Notes under the pieces: model-generated
Seen by the model: only the letters and a program-made list of their open reading frames with translations
What the model was told of the DNA's origin: nothing
The model's database searches: none
Program-made: the position numbers and the translations under genes
Assembly (NCBI GenBank): GCA_031278965.1
Contig: JAITJJ010000208.1
Location: 1-20,470, forward strand
Length of the DNA: 20,470 nt
Source of the DNA: Deferribacteraceae bacterium
GTDB taxonomy: Bacteria > Chrysiogenota > Deferribacteres > Deferribacterales > JAISNW01
Reading direction: 5' to 3'
Shown here: positions 1 through 8,250 of the stretch, piece by piece
Numbering within the stretch: position 1 is the stretch's first letter
Layout of the letters: each line of letters begins with the position of its first letter

Positions 1-240
1 AAAAACAGCTATAAAGAGAACCAAACCCCGCTGCAAATAGGGATTTCTAAGGCTCCGGAGCTAAATAACAAAATCTCTAATTTTAAGCCAGCTATCCTAG
101 ATTACTCGCACTATGATGAACTTAATATAAAAGATCACCATGTTGGGGTACGTCCCTTTTGGAAATATTATATACCTAATGACTTAAAAATGGAATTATA
201 TAAATTCATCCCCAGGACAAATTCTCGCGTGAATATCTGA
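1..240 (+). CDS. C-terminal end of an unrecognised protein (5' end outside window)
   Basis: Frame 1 is open from the first base to a TGA at 238-240, giving 79 codons without a start, so this is the 3' end of a gene beginning outside the window. The peptide is rich in Lys, Asn, Ile and Tyr and contains KPAILDYSHYDEL and VGVRPFWKYYIP. It looks like a soluble globular domain: no membrane segment or low complexity. I do not recognise the family. The stretch is visibly more A+T-rich (roughly 35-40% G+C by eye) than the operon that follows, hinting at a different origin or weaker selection. A chance open frame of this length in A+T-rich DNA is possible but less likely, because the amino-acid mix looks natural. 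Confidence 0.55.
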   Translation, partial: KNSYKENQTPLQIGISKAPELNNKISNFKPAILDYSHYDELNIKDHHVGVRPFWKYYIPNDLKMELYKFIPRTNSRVNI

Positions 241-290
241 GACATTATCATAAATGAATCAGAGGAATACTACAGGTAAAACAAGGTAAT

Positions 291-319
291 TTGACATTAT
301 TTTATTAGTATGTTAAAGT
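291..319 (+). promoter_or_regulatory. Sigma-70-type promoter of the acuI-accD-folC-lptD operon
   Basis: A perfect -35 box TTGACA (291-296) is followed by a 17-base A+T-rich spacer and a -10 box TAAAGT (314-319, 4 of 6 matches). A TG one base upstream of the -10 (311-312) forms an extended -10 element. The start point would be near 326, about 32 bases before the first start codon. It is the best promoter match I found in the window and is correctly placed for the four-gene operon. Confidence 0.6.
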
Positions 320-357
320 GCACTTCCTTAATGGTCATTAAATTGGAGCTGAACTGA

Positions 358-1332
358 ATGGTTTACCGAATGTATGAAACCGTTTATACTGCGGGGCGTT
401 TTACAAGGAGTTTGCGTACTGCGGAAATAAGCGCCCTCCCAGAAAAAGAGCTTATTATAAATGTCAAATATACCCCTATAAATACTGAAGATGCCCTTAT
501 CAGCCATGGGCGCTTCCCGCAGTTAGGAGTTCAAAATTATCCGATATGCCCCGGTATTGATGCCATAGGGGAGGTTGTTTCTTCCAAAATCCCTAACTTT
601 GTACCCGGAGATGAAGTGGCGGTGTGCGGAGGCGGCATAGGTACGACCGCTCCCGGCGGGTTTGGGGAATATATATCCGCTCCTGCGGATGCGGTTGTAA
701 CTCTCCCAATCGGACTTTCTATGAAGACCGCAGCTGTTTTCGGCTCCGCCGGCGTAACCGTTGCTTTGTCGCTAATCGTTTTACAGAATATGGGGATAAC
801 AGGCAGAAAGCGGATTGCCGTCACGGGGGCGTCAACCGATATAGGGGCACTTGCCGCATCGGTTTTCTCTCATCTGGGCTATAGCGTAACAGCGGTGGTA
901 AAAGACGGAGACAGTAAAGATTTTGTAAGTCAATTTAATATAGATGCCGCCATTACCGAATCTGAAATATCTCCCTCCTTCCCGCTCTTTGACGGTATCT
1001 TTGATTCCGTTGGCGGCGACGTTCTTGCCGCGCTTATCGGGCGGCTTAATAATGACGGTATAGCTTTAGCCGCCGGGTGTTATGAAAACCCGGTTTTTAC
1101 CGCATCCCTCCTCCCTTTTACAGAAAGAGGGATAGGGATTATCGGGGTAAACGGTATGAATTCTGATATTAAAACTAAGAGCGAGATGTGGCAGATTATA
1201 TCAAGCGAGCTTGTAAACCCTTATATTGATTGGATATGTACGGAAATATCCATTGAAGAGTTAGAAAAATATCTTCCCCTTGTCCTCTCCGGGGATTTGA
1301 AAGGGAGGGCGGTAATTGATTATAATGCTTAA
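358..1332 (+). CDS. acuI: Acrylyl-CoA reductase AcuI/YhdH family (zinc-independent MDR oxidoreductase)
   Basis: A 324-residue medium-chain dehydrogenase/reductase resembling AcuI/YhdH, which reduces acryloyl-CoA to propionyl-CoA with NADPH in the cytoplasm. An N-terminal GroES-like domain (about 1-120) carries INTEDALISHGRFP and YPICPGIDAIGEV, the counterparts of the YhdH motifs around NYKDALAITG and PMIPGIDFAG. The Rossmann half has the dinucleotide-binding motif TGASTDIGALA (156-166), and the end SGDLKGRAVI matches the family C-terminus. Structural zinc-site cysteines are absent, as expected for this branch. The ATG at 358 is chosen because GGAG (345-348) lies 9 bases upstream; an in-frame ATG at 370 has no such site. 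It is first in an operon with accD, 12 bases downstream, which suggests acyl-CoA metabolism, though the true substrate is not shown. Confidence 0.85.
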   Translation: MVYRMYETVYTAGRFTRSLRTAEISALPEKELIINVKYTPINTEDALISHGRFPQLGVQNYPICPGIDAIGEVVSSKIPNFVPGDEVAVCGGGIGTTAPGGFGEYISAPADAVVTLPIGLSMKTAAVFGSAGVTVALSLIVLQNMGITGRKRIAVTGASTDIGALAASVFSHLGYSVTAVVKDGDSKDFVSQFNIDAAITESEISPSFPLFDGIFDSVGGDVLAALIGRLNNDGIALAAGCYENPVFTASLLPFTERGIGIIGVNGMNSDIKTKSEMWQIISSELVNPYIDWICTEISIEELEKYLPLVLSGDLKGRAVIDYNA

Positions 1333-1344
1333 CGGGGAGTTCCC

Positions 1345-2190
1345 ATGGGGTTAAGAGACTTCTTTCTCACCCGAATAACAAAGGTTTCTTCCGAACCAAA
1401 GAAAGAGATTAAGGAGAACCTTTGGACAAAGTGTGTTCATTGTGGGGAGATATGTTATAAGCAAGAGGTGGAGAGCCTTCTGAACACCTGCCCGATCTGT
1501 GGCTTTCACTTTAAGATTTCCGCTATGGAAAAGATTAAAATCATCGTGGACGAAAACTCGTTTGAGCCAATAAATGAAACGCTTTGTTCTCTAGACCCGC
1601 TAAAATTCAAGGATTCTAAAAAATATCCCGAAAGGGTGAAAGCTGCTCAGAAAAAGACCGGGCTTAATGACGCGTTTATCTCCGGCCGGGCGCTTGTGGA
1701 CGGGATGCCTGTAAATATCGGTGCCCTTGAGTTTAATTTTATGGGGGGGAGTATGGGGAGCGCGGCGGGAGAAGCCATTGCCCGCCTGGTAGAAGATGCG
1801 GTGAGCCGCCGCTGCCACGTTATAACCATAAGCTCCTCCGGCGGTGCCCGTATGCAGGAGAGCATCCTATCGCTTATGCAGATGGCAAAAACCGCCGCCG
1901 CCTTAGCGCGTCTCAATGAGAGCGGTTTAGGGCATATCTCCGTTTTCACAAATCCCACAACCGGCGGAGTTACCGCCAGTTATAGCATGCTTGGGGATAT
2001 TAATATTTCAGAACCCGGAGCTTTAATTGGATTTGCCGGAGCGCGGGTCATAAAGAGCACCATTCGGCAGGAACTCCCTCCGGGTTTTCAAACTGCGGAG
2101 TTCGTTCAAAACCATGGGATGGTAGACCTAATAGTTCACAGGCTGGAGTTAAGAAAATCCGTATCGGATATTTTGAATTTTTTCGGCTGA
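1345..2190 (+). CDS. accD: Acetyl-CoA carboxylase carboxyltransferase subunit beta
   Basis: A 281-residue protein of normal length for AccD. With AccA it transfers the carboxyl group from biotin to acetyl-CoA, making malonyl-CoA for fatty-acid synthesis. The N-terminal zinc ribbon is intact: Cys30, Cys33, Cys49, Cys52 (CVHCGE and CPICG). The crotonase-like core has MGGSMGSAAGEA (133-144), the oxyanion-hole motif SSSGGARMQES (163-173) and NPTTGGVTASYSMLGD (203-218), followed by EPGALIGFAGARVI. A GGGGAG ribosome binding site (1334-1339) sits 5 bases before the ATG. folC starts 4 bases after the stop; accD-folC pairing is common in bacteria. Confidence 0.97.
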   Translation: MGLRDFFLTRITKVSSEPKKEIKENLWTKCVHCGEICYKQEVESLLNTCPICGFHFKISAMEKIKIIVDENSFEPINETLCSLDPLKFKDSKKYPERVKAAQKKTGLNDAFISGRALVDGMPVNIGALEFNFMGGSMGSAAGEAIARLVEDAVSRRCHVITISSSGGARMQESILSLMQMAKTAAALARLNESGLGHISVFTNPTTGGVTASYSMLGDINISEPGALIGFAGARVIKSTIRQELPPGFQTAEFVQNHGMVDLIVHRLELRKSVSDILNFFG

Positions 2191-2194
2191 AAAT

Positions 2195-3325
2195 ATGCGA
2201 CCCTCGCTCTTTGAAAAATTTTTTGAGGGGAGATCTGAACACCGCACTATGGAGCTTTCTCTCGGAAGGATTGACAACGCCCTATCAGCCCTTCGCCCGC
2301 TGATAGCAGGAAAAGTTATCCATATTGCGGGCACCAATGGCAAAGGCTCCACATCTTTTTATATAGCAAATATATTGCGCACGGAGGGTTTTAATGTGAT
2401 GCTCTTTACCTCTCCGCATGTCATATCTATTTACGAAAGGATTCAATACAACGGGGAGTTCATAGCCGCAGAAGACTTTGACGCCATATTTTCTTGTTAC
2501 AAGAATATCATTACAGAAAATAGCCTGACCTACTTTGAAACCCTCTTTTTTATCTTTATGATAAGCGCGGGGGAAAAAAGACCGGATTTTCTGGTATTGG
2601 AAACCGGTTTGGGCGGTCGTTACGATGCAACGAATACCAGCTATATTAAAGAGAAGTATCCGGTCATAACCCATATTGCTGCAGACCATAGGGAGATTTT
2701 AGGGAGGAATATATATAAAATTCTGGACGAAAAAGCTGCCGTAATAAAAGGGAATTCCCCTGTTTTTGCAGGGGTGTGTAAAGACTTCATAATTCAGGAA
2801 CTGCGCCTAATCTCACCGCTTGTTATTATCCCCAGTGATGAAGATGTTGCCTGCGCTCTGGAGTATGCGCCGCCCCCTTTTAACGGTAATCTTGCCCTTG
2901 CAATAACTGTTGCGGAGTATGTTTGCGGAAAAAAGATCCCCTATAGGTGTTACCCGCTCCCGCCTTGCAGACAGGAACGATTTGGGCGAATAATTTTGGA
3001 CGGAGCGCATAACGAATCAGGGATATTGGAGTTGAAAAAACGTTTCCCAAGTATCGGCGGCGTTCTCCTCTCTTCCACAAAAGAGAGGAATATAAATAAC
3101 TTCATTCGCTTTCTCTCAAAATGCACAGGGAATATGATCATAACCGCTATTCCCGGTAACCCCCGCTCTATAACCTCCGCCGCCTTAAATGAGGCAAACG
3201 GATTAACCTTTACGGAAGATCCACTTATTGGGCTGAAAGAGCTTGAAAAGCAGACAGACGGGGATATTCTTGTCACTGGCTCCCTCTATCTGTGCAGCTA
3301 TGTCAGAACCTTCCTGACGCGGTAA
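2195..3325 (+). CDS. folC: Folylpolyglutamate synthase / dihydrofolate synthase
   Basis: FolC adds glutamate to dihydropteroate and/or folates using ATP, in the cytoplasm. The Mur-ligase-type P-loop GTNGKGST (46-53), TSPHVISIYERI (72-83), LETGLGGRYDATN (135-147), the HIAADHREILG motif (160-170) and LDGAHN (268-273) are all present, and the C-terminus VTGSLYLCSYV matches the family. At 376 residues it is shorter than most FolC (about 420-430); the shortening seems to lie between the two domains, just before LDGAHN, with PCR replacing the usual PGR. The ATG at 2195 has no clear Shine-Dalgarno but lies 4 bases after the accD stop, so translational coupling is likely. An ATG at 2249 has GAGGGGAG 17 bases upstream, too far, and would remove conserved residues. 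Whether it has one or both activities cannot be told. Confidence 0.93.
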   Translation: MRPSLFEKFFEGRSEHRTMELSLGRIDNALSALRPLIAGKVIHIAGTNGKGSTSFYIANILRTEGFNVMLFTSPHVISIYERIQYNGEFIAAEDFDAIFSCYKNIITENSLTYFETLFFIFMISAGEKRPDFLVLETGLGGRYDATNTSYIKEKYPVITHIAADHREILGRNIYKILDEKAAVIKGNSPVFAGVCKDFIIQELRLISPLVIIPSDEDVACALEYAPPPFNGNLALAITVAEYVCGKKIPYRCYPLPPCRQERFGRIILDGAHNESGILELKKRFPSIGGVLLSSTKERNINNFIRFLSKCTGNMIITAIPGNPRSITSAALNEANGLTFTEDPLIGLKELEKQTDGDILVTGSLYLCSYVRTFLTR

Positions 3326-3331
3326 TGCAAC

Positions 3332-5524
3332 GTGAGATATGCCTTAATTTTTGCAGCTGTATTCTTTGCTTTCCCTCTCTGCTCTCTTGGGCAGGAAGGG
3401 GTAAAGATCACTGAAAACAGCTATCTGCTTGAGGCGGACGAGATATTCGGCATAGATAATATATCTTACACAGCCGTTGGGAATGTGCGGCTCTATTTTA
3501 AGAATACCAAGATGTTTGCGGACAAGGCGGTATATTCCCACGCAGCCCAGACAGTAACCGCAACCGGAAACGTGGTGATGATGGACGATGAACAGATATT
3601 TCGGGCGGATATGGTAAAATATGATATGACTCGCGAGACCGGAACCATTGACAACGCGTCCGGTGTGCTACGGGGGGAATATTATGTATGCGCCGAAAGA
3701 CTTACACGGCTTGATAAAGATTACTACCATATGATAGGCGTCAGAATTTCCACCTGCTCCGCTCCGATTCCTGATTGGTCGTTTTCATTTAAAGAGGCGG
3801 AGGCGGAGATTGGCGGATACCTTATAGGGGATCACTCCACGGCGAATATTAAAAGCTATCCCCTCCTCTACTCCCCTAAAATGGTGATCCCGCTTATCAC
3901 CGAGCGGCAAACAGGGCTCCTCCCGCCCATCCTGGGATATTCAAATGAGCTGGGTCTATATCTTGGCGGAACTTTTTTCTGGGCTATTGATCTGGATAAA
4001 GATTTAACGGTAAAAGCCACAAGTTTTACAGAGAGAGGCGGTTTGTTCCAAGGGGAGTTCCGCTATAGTATCTATCAGAACAGCCGTATCTATCTGGCGG
4101 GAGAGAGCATAAACGACGCCCTCTCAAATGCTGGGGAAAATGAACGGTGGAGGTATACGTCAAAAACTTTTGTTAAACTCCCCCTTGCCTTTGAATTGAC
4201 GGCGGATGCGGATATAGTTTCAGACTACCGCTATATGCGGGATTTTTCCTTCTTTAGTATCTACGATAAAGATTTATCAAATGAGGAAAATGTTTTTAAC
4301 CAACGCTACTCTTTAGCTTCCAATAACCGTTTTTTTGAGGTGGGGGTTGCCTATGCGGACGAGAGAAAATATTCGGATACCGCAAGCGGTTACCGGCTGA
4401 CTGGCGTGGTGAGCGCCCCGGAGATTTATTTTAGGAATAGATACAGGTCTATCGGGAATATCTTTAATTTTGATATGAACTTTCAATATAATCAAGTGAA
4501 TAACAGAGTTATAAATCATAATCTTCTGACGGATACCTTGACGGACAGCTTAACCCTTTATCATAGGTATCACGGGGATTTAAGGCTTTACCGCACATTC
4601 AGGCTTCCGATAATGAGGGTTACGCCGAGCGTCACGGCATATTATACCCGTTGGAGCGGTTACGACAACTCCAGAGTGCAGGAAAGCGTTCTCCCCGCCT
4701 CATATCTTACAAAGAAAGAGAGTGAAACAGAGAGGTTTATCCCAAAAATTACCTTACAGGCTGCATTAAATGAGATATATAAAAATTATAGTAACGGCAG
4801 GCACGGGATTCAAAACACATTTACATATACCTTTATAGATGAAATAGATCAGCGGGGGCTTCCTAACCTCCTGTCAAACGACCGTATAGAGAGCGCCAAC
4901 GAGATAGCGTGGACGCTAAAGAGCTACTACAACCCAAAAGGGTGGAAGAGCAATATTACCCTAAGGCAGGGGTACACTTTGAACACCGAGGATAACAGGC
5001 CCCTAAATCCGCTTGAGGGAAAACTTTATCTTGCAAAAGACGGGCTTCTCGTCAACACCCTTGAAATAGGTTACGACCATTACGCCGATAACCGCACTGC
5101 CCAAAACCCCGATCAGGTGGTTTATTTTACAGATGAGCTGATTTTGAAGTTTAATAAATTCTCTATAGGGGGCAAATATATTTATGATCGCAGAACCCTT
5201 ACAGACAACCAATCGGAAGTATCCCTGTTTCTTGCAACGAAACTGCATAACTTTGAAGTTGAGAGTTCCCTTACTTGGAACGCGGGAGAAACATTTATGC
5301 ACTTTGACAAGCTGGCGTCCAGATCAGGCAAACTGGGTGTCAAGTGGGTAAGTCAGTGTTACTCCATAGGGCTGCTCTATCAAACCGACAGATATATTGA
5401 GATAAACTCCCGCTCCCGAAGGCGGGAGCGCACACGGGAGCATATCATTGGTTTGACTGTCTCCTTAAAAGGGGTAGGGGAAACAGAAGGGAGAGTATAT
5501 TCTCAGAAAAATTTTGATGATTAA
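3332..5524 (+). CDS. lptD: LPS-assembly outer-membrane protein LptD
   Basis: A 730-residue protein with a signal peptide (about 1-20), then a periplasmic OstA/LptA-like jellyroll (about 25-165) with paired strands such as YTAVGNVRLYF and AVYSHAAQTVTATGNVVMMD, then a C-terminal beta-barrel (about 175-730) rich in alternating aromatic strands. The linker TCSAPIPDWSFS and the barrel entry YSPKMVIPLITERQTGLLPPILGYS match LptD. It would insert LPS into the outer leaflet with LptE. The start is GTG at 3332, 6 bases after folC; nearby ATGs (3325, 3339) are out of frame. There are few cysteines (for example Cys120 and Cys142), so disulfide pairing probably differs from the E. coli protein. Close to the 3' end the coding sequence contains a perfect hairpin (5411-5430). 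Confidence 0.88.
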   Translation: MRYALIFAAVFFAFPLCSLGQEGVKITENSYLLEADEIFGIDNISYTAVGNVRLYFKNTKMFADKAVYSHAAQTVTATGNVVMMDDEQIFRADMVKYDMTRETGTIDNASGVLRGEYYVCAERLTRLDKDYYHMIGVRISTCSAPIPDWSFSFKEAEAEIGGYLIGDHSTANIKSYPLLYSPKMVIPLITERQTGLLPPILGYSNELGLYLGGTFFWAIDLDKDLTVKATSFTERGGLFQGEFRYSIYQNSRIYLAGESINDALSNAGENERWRYTSKTFVKLPLAFELTADADIVSDYRYMRDFSFFSIYDKDLSNEENVFNQRYSLASNNRFFEVGVAYADERKYSDTASGYRLTGVVSAPEIYFRNRYRSIGNIFNFDMNFQYNQVNNRVINHNLLTDTLTDSLTLYHRYHGDLRLYRTFRLPIMRVTPSVTAYYTRWSGYDNSRVQESVLPASYLTKKESETERFIPKITLQAALNEIYKNYSNGRHGIQNTFTYTFIDEIDQRGLPNLLSNDRIESANEIAWTLKSYYNPKGWKSNITLRQGYTLNTEDNRPLNPLEGKLYLAKDGLLVNTLEIGYDHYADNRTAQNPDQVVYFTDELILKFNKFSIGGKYIYDRRTLTDNQSEVSLFLATKLHNFEVESSLTWNAGETFMHFDKLASRSGKLGVKWVSQCYSIGLLYQTDRYIEINSRSRRRERTREHIIGLTVSLKGVGETEGRVYSQKNFDD
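5411..5430. repeat. Perfect 8-bp inverted repeat inside the lptD 3' end
   Basis: CGCTCCCG (5411-5418) and CGGGAGCG (5423-5430) are exact reverse complements separated by AAGG. It encodes an Arg-rich stretch (RSRRRER) near the LptD C-terminus. There is no T-tract after it, so it is not a conventional terminator. Confidence 0.5.
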
Positions 5525-5680
5525 AAAGTTCTATTCATTCTATCCGGCTGCAATTTTATCTCCCTAAATAATTGGGGTTTCGTTTAGATACAGGTACAGC
5601 GCAGCAGTGAGATGCGATTATCAAGCGTCTTTAATATGCAATGCAGGCAAACTTCCAGATATTCAGATTTAGCTAAATAG

Positions 5681-5696
5681 AAGCCGCCGCCGGCTT
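5681..5696 (-). terminator. Possible weak terminator of the prepilin-like operon
   Basis: Read on the - strand, AAGCCG, loop GCGG, CGGCTT form a perfect 6-bp G+C-rich stem that overlaps the stop codon of P4 (5695-5697) and is followed by CTATTT, a poor U-tract. A competing stem CCGGC/GCCGG (5689-5704) overlaps it. The 170 bases between lptD and P4 contain nothing else I can call; no clear terminator for lptD is visible on the + strand. Confidence 0.35.
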
Positions 5697-6912
5697 ATCT
5701 TGCCGGATCAGAGCCCCTTAAGGGGTACGTATCCACACGGTAGCTTTTGGAAATAATCTTCGAATTGTTTTTTTCATCAAGATCGTTATTATCTTTCACG
5801 AATATAACCAGATAAAAGTATTCCCCCACATAAGCCCCTCCAATACAGCTGTCAGGGAGCGGTCCGGTTGTGCCGTTCGTATTGTAGGCGCATTTATTCG
5901 GGAGTTCCCCGCCGCTTCCCCGGGTTTTGCCCATCTGGGGGAACTTCCAATTATAATTCTTCAGATAAGGCGGGATAACTCCGGAGGAGGCAATCTTAAA
6001 AGTGTATTCCGTTGAGTCAGGGGTGCAGGCGAGCTTTGCCCACTGGTTTGAGGCAGGCATCTTTTTTGCCTCAAATGTGTAAGGATCGCACACCCTATTC
6101 CGATTTACATTGCCGATCCCGATACCGCAGTCAGTGCCTATCTCAAAGATACCCGGCTGATTTCTGAAGGCTGCGGTTAAATTTTTCAGAGTGTTCCAAG
6201 TATTAAAGCCTGAATCCGATCCAAAGTTGGCATACCATAACTCTGGGGCTCTTATCCCTACTGCAATTTCAAGATCCCGTCCGAGATCGCAATCCTTTTC
6301 GGGGCTGGCATCCGCTTTTATCACTCCGCCGCTTATACGCACCGTCGCATTATACCTTTCAAGCCTCCTTGCTTGCGGCAGCGTCTGGGTAAGAATACGG
6401 ACATAGTTTTGTTGATCTGTTCCTCCGATAAGCCTTACAAATTGGTAGTAACGGGAAATCTGCCGATAAGTTCCCGTTTTCTCCCCAGGAAAACGTGCAT
6501 CTATCAGATACGCATAGTCCACTGGCGGAGCGCTTGCGTTATCTGGTGTGAGTAAGTCATCAGACGGTTTTTGATATACAAAATTTTTCGGATCCCTGCG
6601 GTTTATCTTATATCCCTGATACACTTCCGATAGATTGAAAGCTGCTATATTGGGATTAACCTTATACTCAAGGATAAGCTCTGAATTGTTCCCTTTTGGA
6701 TAAACGGCTTCAAATTCGGCAGCGGAGGGAAGCCTCCTGTTGGATACGGCAAAATTATCAACCCACTCTCTGGCATTATCCGCCGCCAGCTTAAACTCGT
6801 TCAATTTCCTTGCCGTTGCCATAGGGAGTACGCTCCCCAATGCAATTGCGAGGAGAACCCCAATAATTGTGAGAGTAACTGCAAGCTCTAAAAGCGTATA
6901 TCCACTTCTCAT
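5695..6912 (-). CDS. Oversized prepilin-like protein P4 (type II/IV pseudopilin N-terminus)
   Basis: 405 residues. A four-residue leader MRSG precedes the processing site G/Y; the mature start YTLLELAVTL keeps Glu at mature position 5 (residue 9), and residues 5-30 form the hydrophobic pilin helix. NRRLP (58-62) at the end of the amphipathic helix resembles the pseudopilin motif GRLP. The remaining ~340 residues form an extracytoplasmic domain with six cysteines (in KDCDLG, GTDCGI, RVCDP, LACTP, NKCAY and DSCIGG). Segments such as YTFKIASSGVIPPYLKNYNW and a closing strand pair YFYLVIFVKD / KSYRVDTYP suggest beta-sandwich folding. It is last in the four-gene set; its ATG overlaps the P3 stop in ATGA, so translation is coupled. 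I do not recognise the ectodomain, and GspH/J-type identity is not supported by length. Confidence 0.8.
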   Translation of the reverse strand: MRSGYTLLELAVTLTIIGVLLAIALGSVLPMATARKLNEFKLAADNAREWVDNFAVSNRRLPSAAEFEAVYPKGNNSELILEYKVNPNIAAFNLSEVYQGYKINRRDPKNFVYQKPSDDLLTPDNASAPPVDYAYLIDARFPGEKTGTYRQISRYYQFVRLIGGTDQQNYVRILTQTLPQARRLERYNATVRISGGVIKADASPEKDCDLGRDLEIAVGIRAPELWYANFGSDSGFNTWNTLKNLTAAFRNQPGIFEIGTDCGIGIGNVNRNRVCDPYTFEAKKMPASNQWAKLACTPDSTEYTFKIASSGVIPPYLKNYNWKFPQMGKTRGSGGELPNKCAYNTNGTTGPLPDSCIGGAYVGEYFYLVIFVKDNNDLDEKNNSKIISKSYRVDTYPLRGSDPAR

Positions 6913-8195
6913 CTGTCAAACTCCCAATAGTAGGTCATCCCGCCCCTGACATTCATAGTGAAAGACTGCTTAAACAGGGCGCGGCTTCCCGGAATCCTCC
7001 CATAGGCGGTGAAAGTGCGGTTGTTGTTTCTATACCGCTCATATTTATAGATATCTGCGTTGCTTGTATCCACCCTTCCCGGATTTATCCGAATCTCATA
7101 CCATTCTGTTGCAAGGGAGTTGCGGGCATCCCACATCCTGTCTCCACCGCAGAAAAACCACTTGTTTTCCGCGGTATTGCTATCTTTATTCCAAGTATCA
7201 AAAGTGTATCTATTGATTCCCAGCCAGTTATTGACGGAGGGGATATCACATCTATAGATGGGAACACGGTTTGCCAAATTGTTGCAAAAATTTGCCCCCC
7301 TGGGGTTTCCCGGAGGCAGCGCGATGGTGTCTGTTACAAAACGGTTGTCGCGCTCGTAGGTTTTTGCTATCCCAAGGTCTGACGTTCTATTTAAGTTGCT
7401 TTCAAAACAGTATTCCGCACCGGAAATATTCAGGAAATTCACAGGTATCGGAACAAAGTCGTAGTGTTGGTCTACTCCACCCCAAGAAGCAGGGCGGACA
7501 CTTAATACCATGCCGTCAGTAACGCTTCTGGGTTTTGGACAGTCAAGATCCTCCCATATCTCCTGATAAGTGAAGTCAATCAAGGTTGTATCGGCAGCAT
7601 CCATTGTGGGAGGCGCTGCCACCTTCACCAATATCCACTGATAATACTGATAGTTGGAGGGGTTTAAGGGAGTTTTCATAGACATCAGGCTCGCCAGATT
7701 TAAGGAACCGTCATAGTTTGTCTTGGGGAACCCTGCAAAAAAACCTAATCTTGATCTGAATGTCATATCGGATGAGAACATCAGCATTCCCACATCCTGA
7801 ACCATGCTCTTAATCTGGGATACGCTGTTACATGCAGCAAGAGTTCCCTTGCAATAAACAATAGCTATCTTTTGCGCAGGGTCTATCCTGCATGAACTCT
7901 CCCTGTCAGTCAGGTCATTGGCTGCAAGGTATCCCCAACGGTTCCCTTCAGAATCGGCGTAGCGGCTGTATTGCGGAAAGCTTGTAAAATTGTCCGGTTT
8001 AACGAGAGCCCTTTCAGCTTCAGCGCTCCCAAGAACAGAAACCAGGTACTCCCTAAGTTCATTCCCCATTTTTATTGCTTTTTGCTGCATATTTAATACG
8101 GGGAGCGTCCTTGCGGCTATAACGCCGATAAGTCCCATAATCAATAAGGTTACGGCAAGCTCAAATAAGGAAAAGGCGTATTTTAATCTTCTCAT
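6909..8195 (-). CDS. Oversized prepilin-like protein P3 with Ala at the processing site
   Basis: 428 residues. The N-terminus MRRLKYA/FSLFELAVTLLIMGL has a pilin-type helix (8-30) with Glu12 at mature position 5, but the residue before the mature Phe is Ala instead of the usual Gly. The helix is close in sequence to that of P4 (both contain ELAVTL). The ectodomain has eight cysteines: a first cluster at 102, 115 and 122, then Cys219 ending TLIDFTYQEIWEDLDC, a motif shared with P1 and P2, then CFESN, FCNNL, RCDIP and FFCGGD. It ends in beta-like strands (TFTAYGRIPG, QSFTMNVRG). GGAG 5 bases before the ATG is a good binding site. The 55-base gap after P2 holds an inverted repeat CGCTG/CAGCG (8224-8228, 8241-8245), perhaps a small intercistronic hairpin. 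Role: probable minor pseudopilin; substrate unknown. Confidence 0.78.
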   Translation of the reverse strand: MRRLKYAFSLFELAVTLLIMGLIGVIAARTLPVLNMQQKAIKMGNELREYLVSVLGSAEAERALVKPDNFTSFPQYSRYADSEGNRWGYLAANDLTDRESSCRIDPAQKIAIVYCKGTLAACNSVSQIKSMVQDVGMLMFSSDMTFRSRLGFFAGFPKTNYDGSLNLASLMSMKTPLNPSNYQYYQWILVKVAAPPTMDAADTTLIDFTYQEIWEDLDCPKPRSVTDGMVLSVRPASWGGVDQHYDFVPIPVNFLNISGAEYCFESNLNRTSDLGIAKTYERDNRFVTDTIALPPGNPRGANFCNNLANRVPIYRCDIPSVNNWLGINRYTFDTWNKDSNTAENKWFFCGGDRMWDARNSLATEWYEIRINPGRVDTSNADIYKYERYRNNNRTFTAYGRIPGSRALFKQSFTMNVRGGMTYYWEFDR

Positions 8196-8250
8196 AATAA
8201 CTCCAATACGAAAGGGGCGACGTCGCTGCTTCTATGCGCACAGCGCCTTC

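Noticed and set aside
5667..5678. 12-bp palindrome ATTTAGCTAAAT between lptD and P4
   Set aside because: A+T-rich, without loop or T-tract; expected to occur by chance in such sequence.
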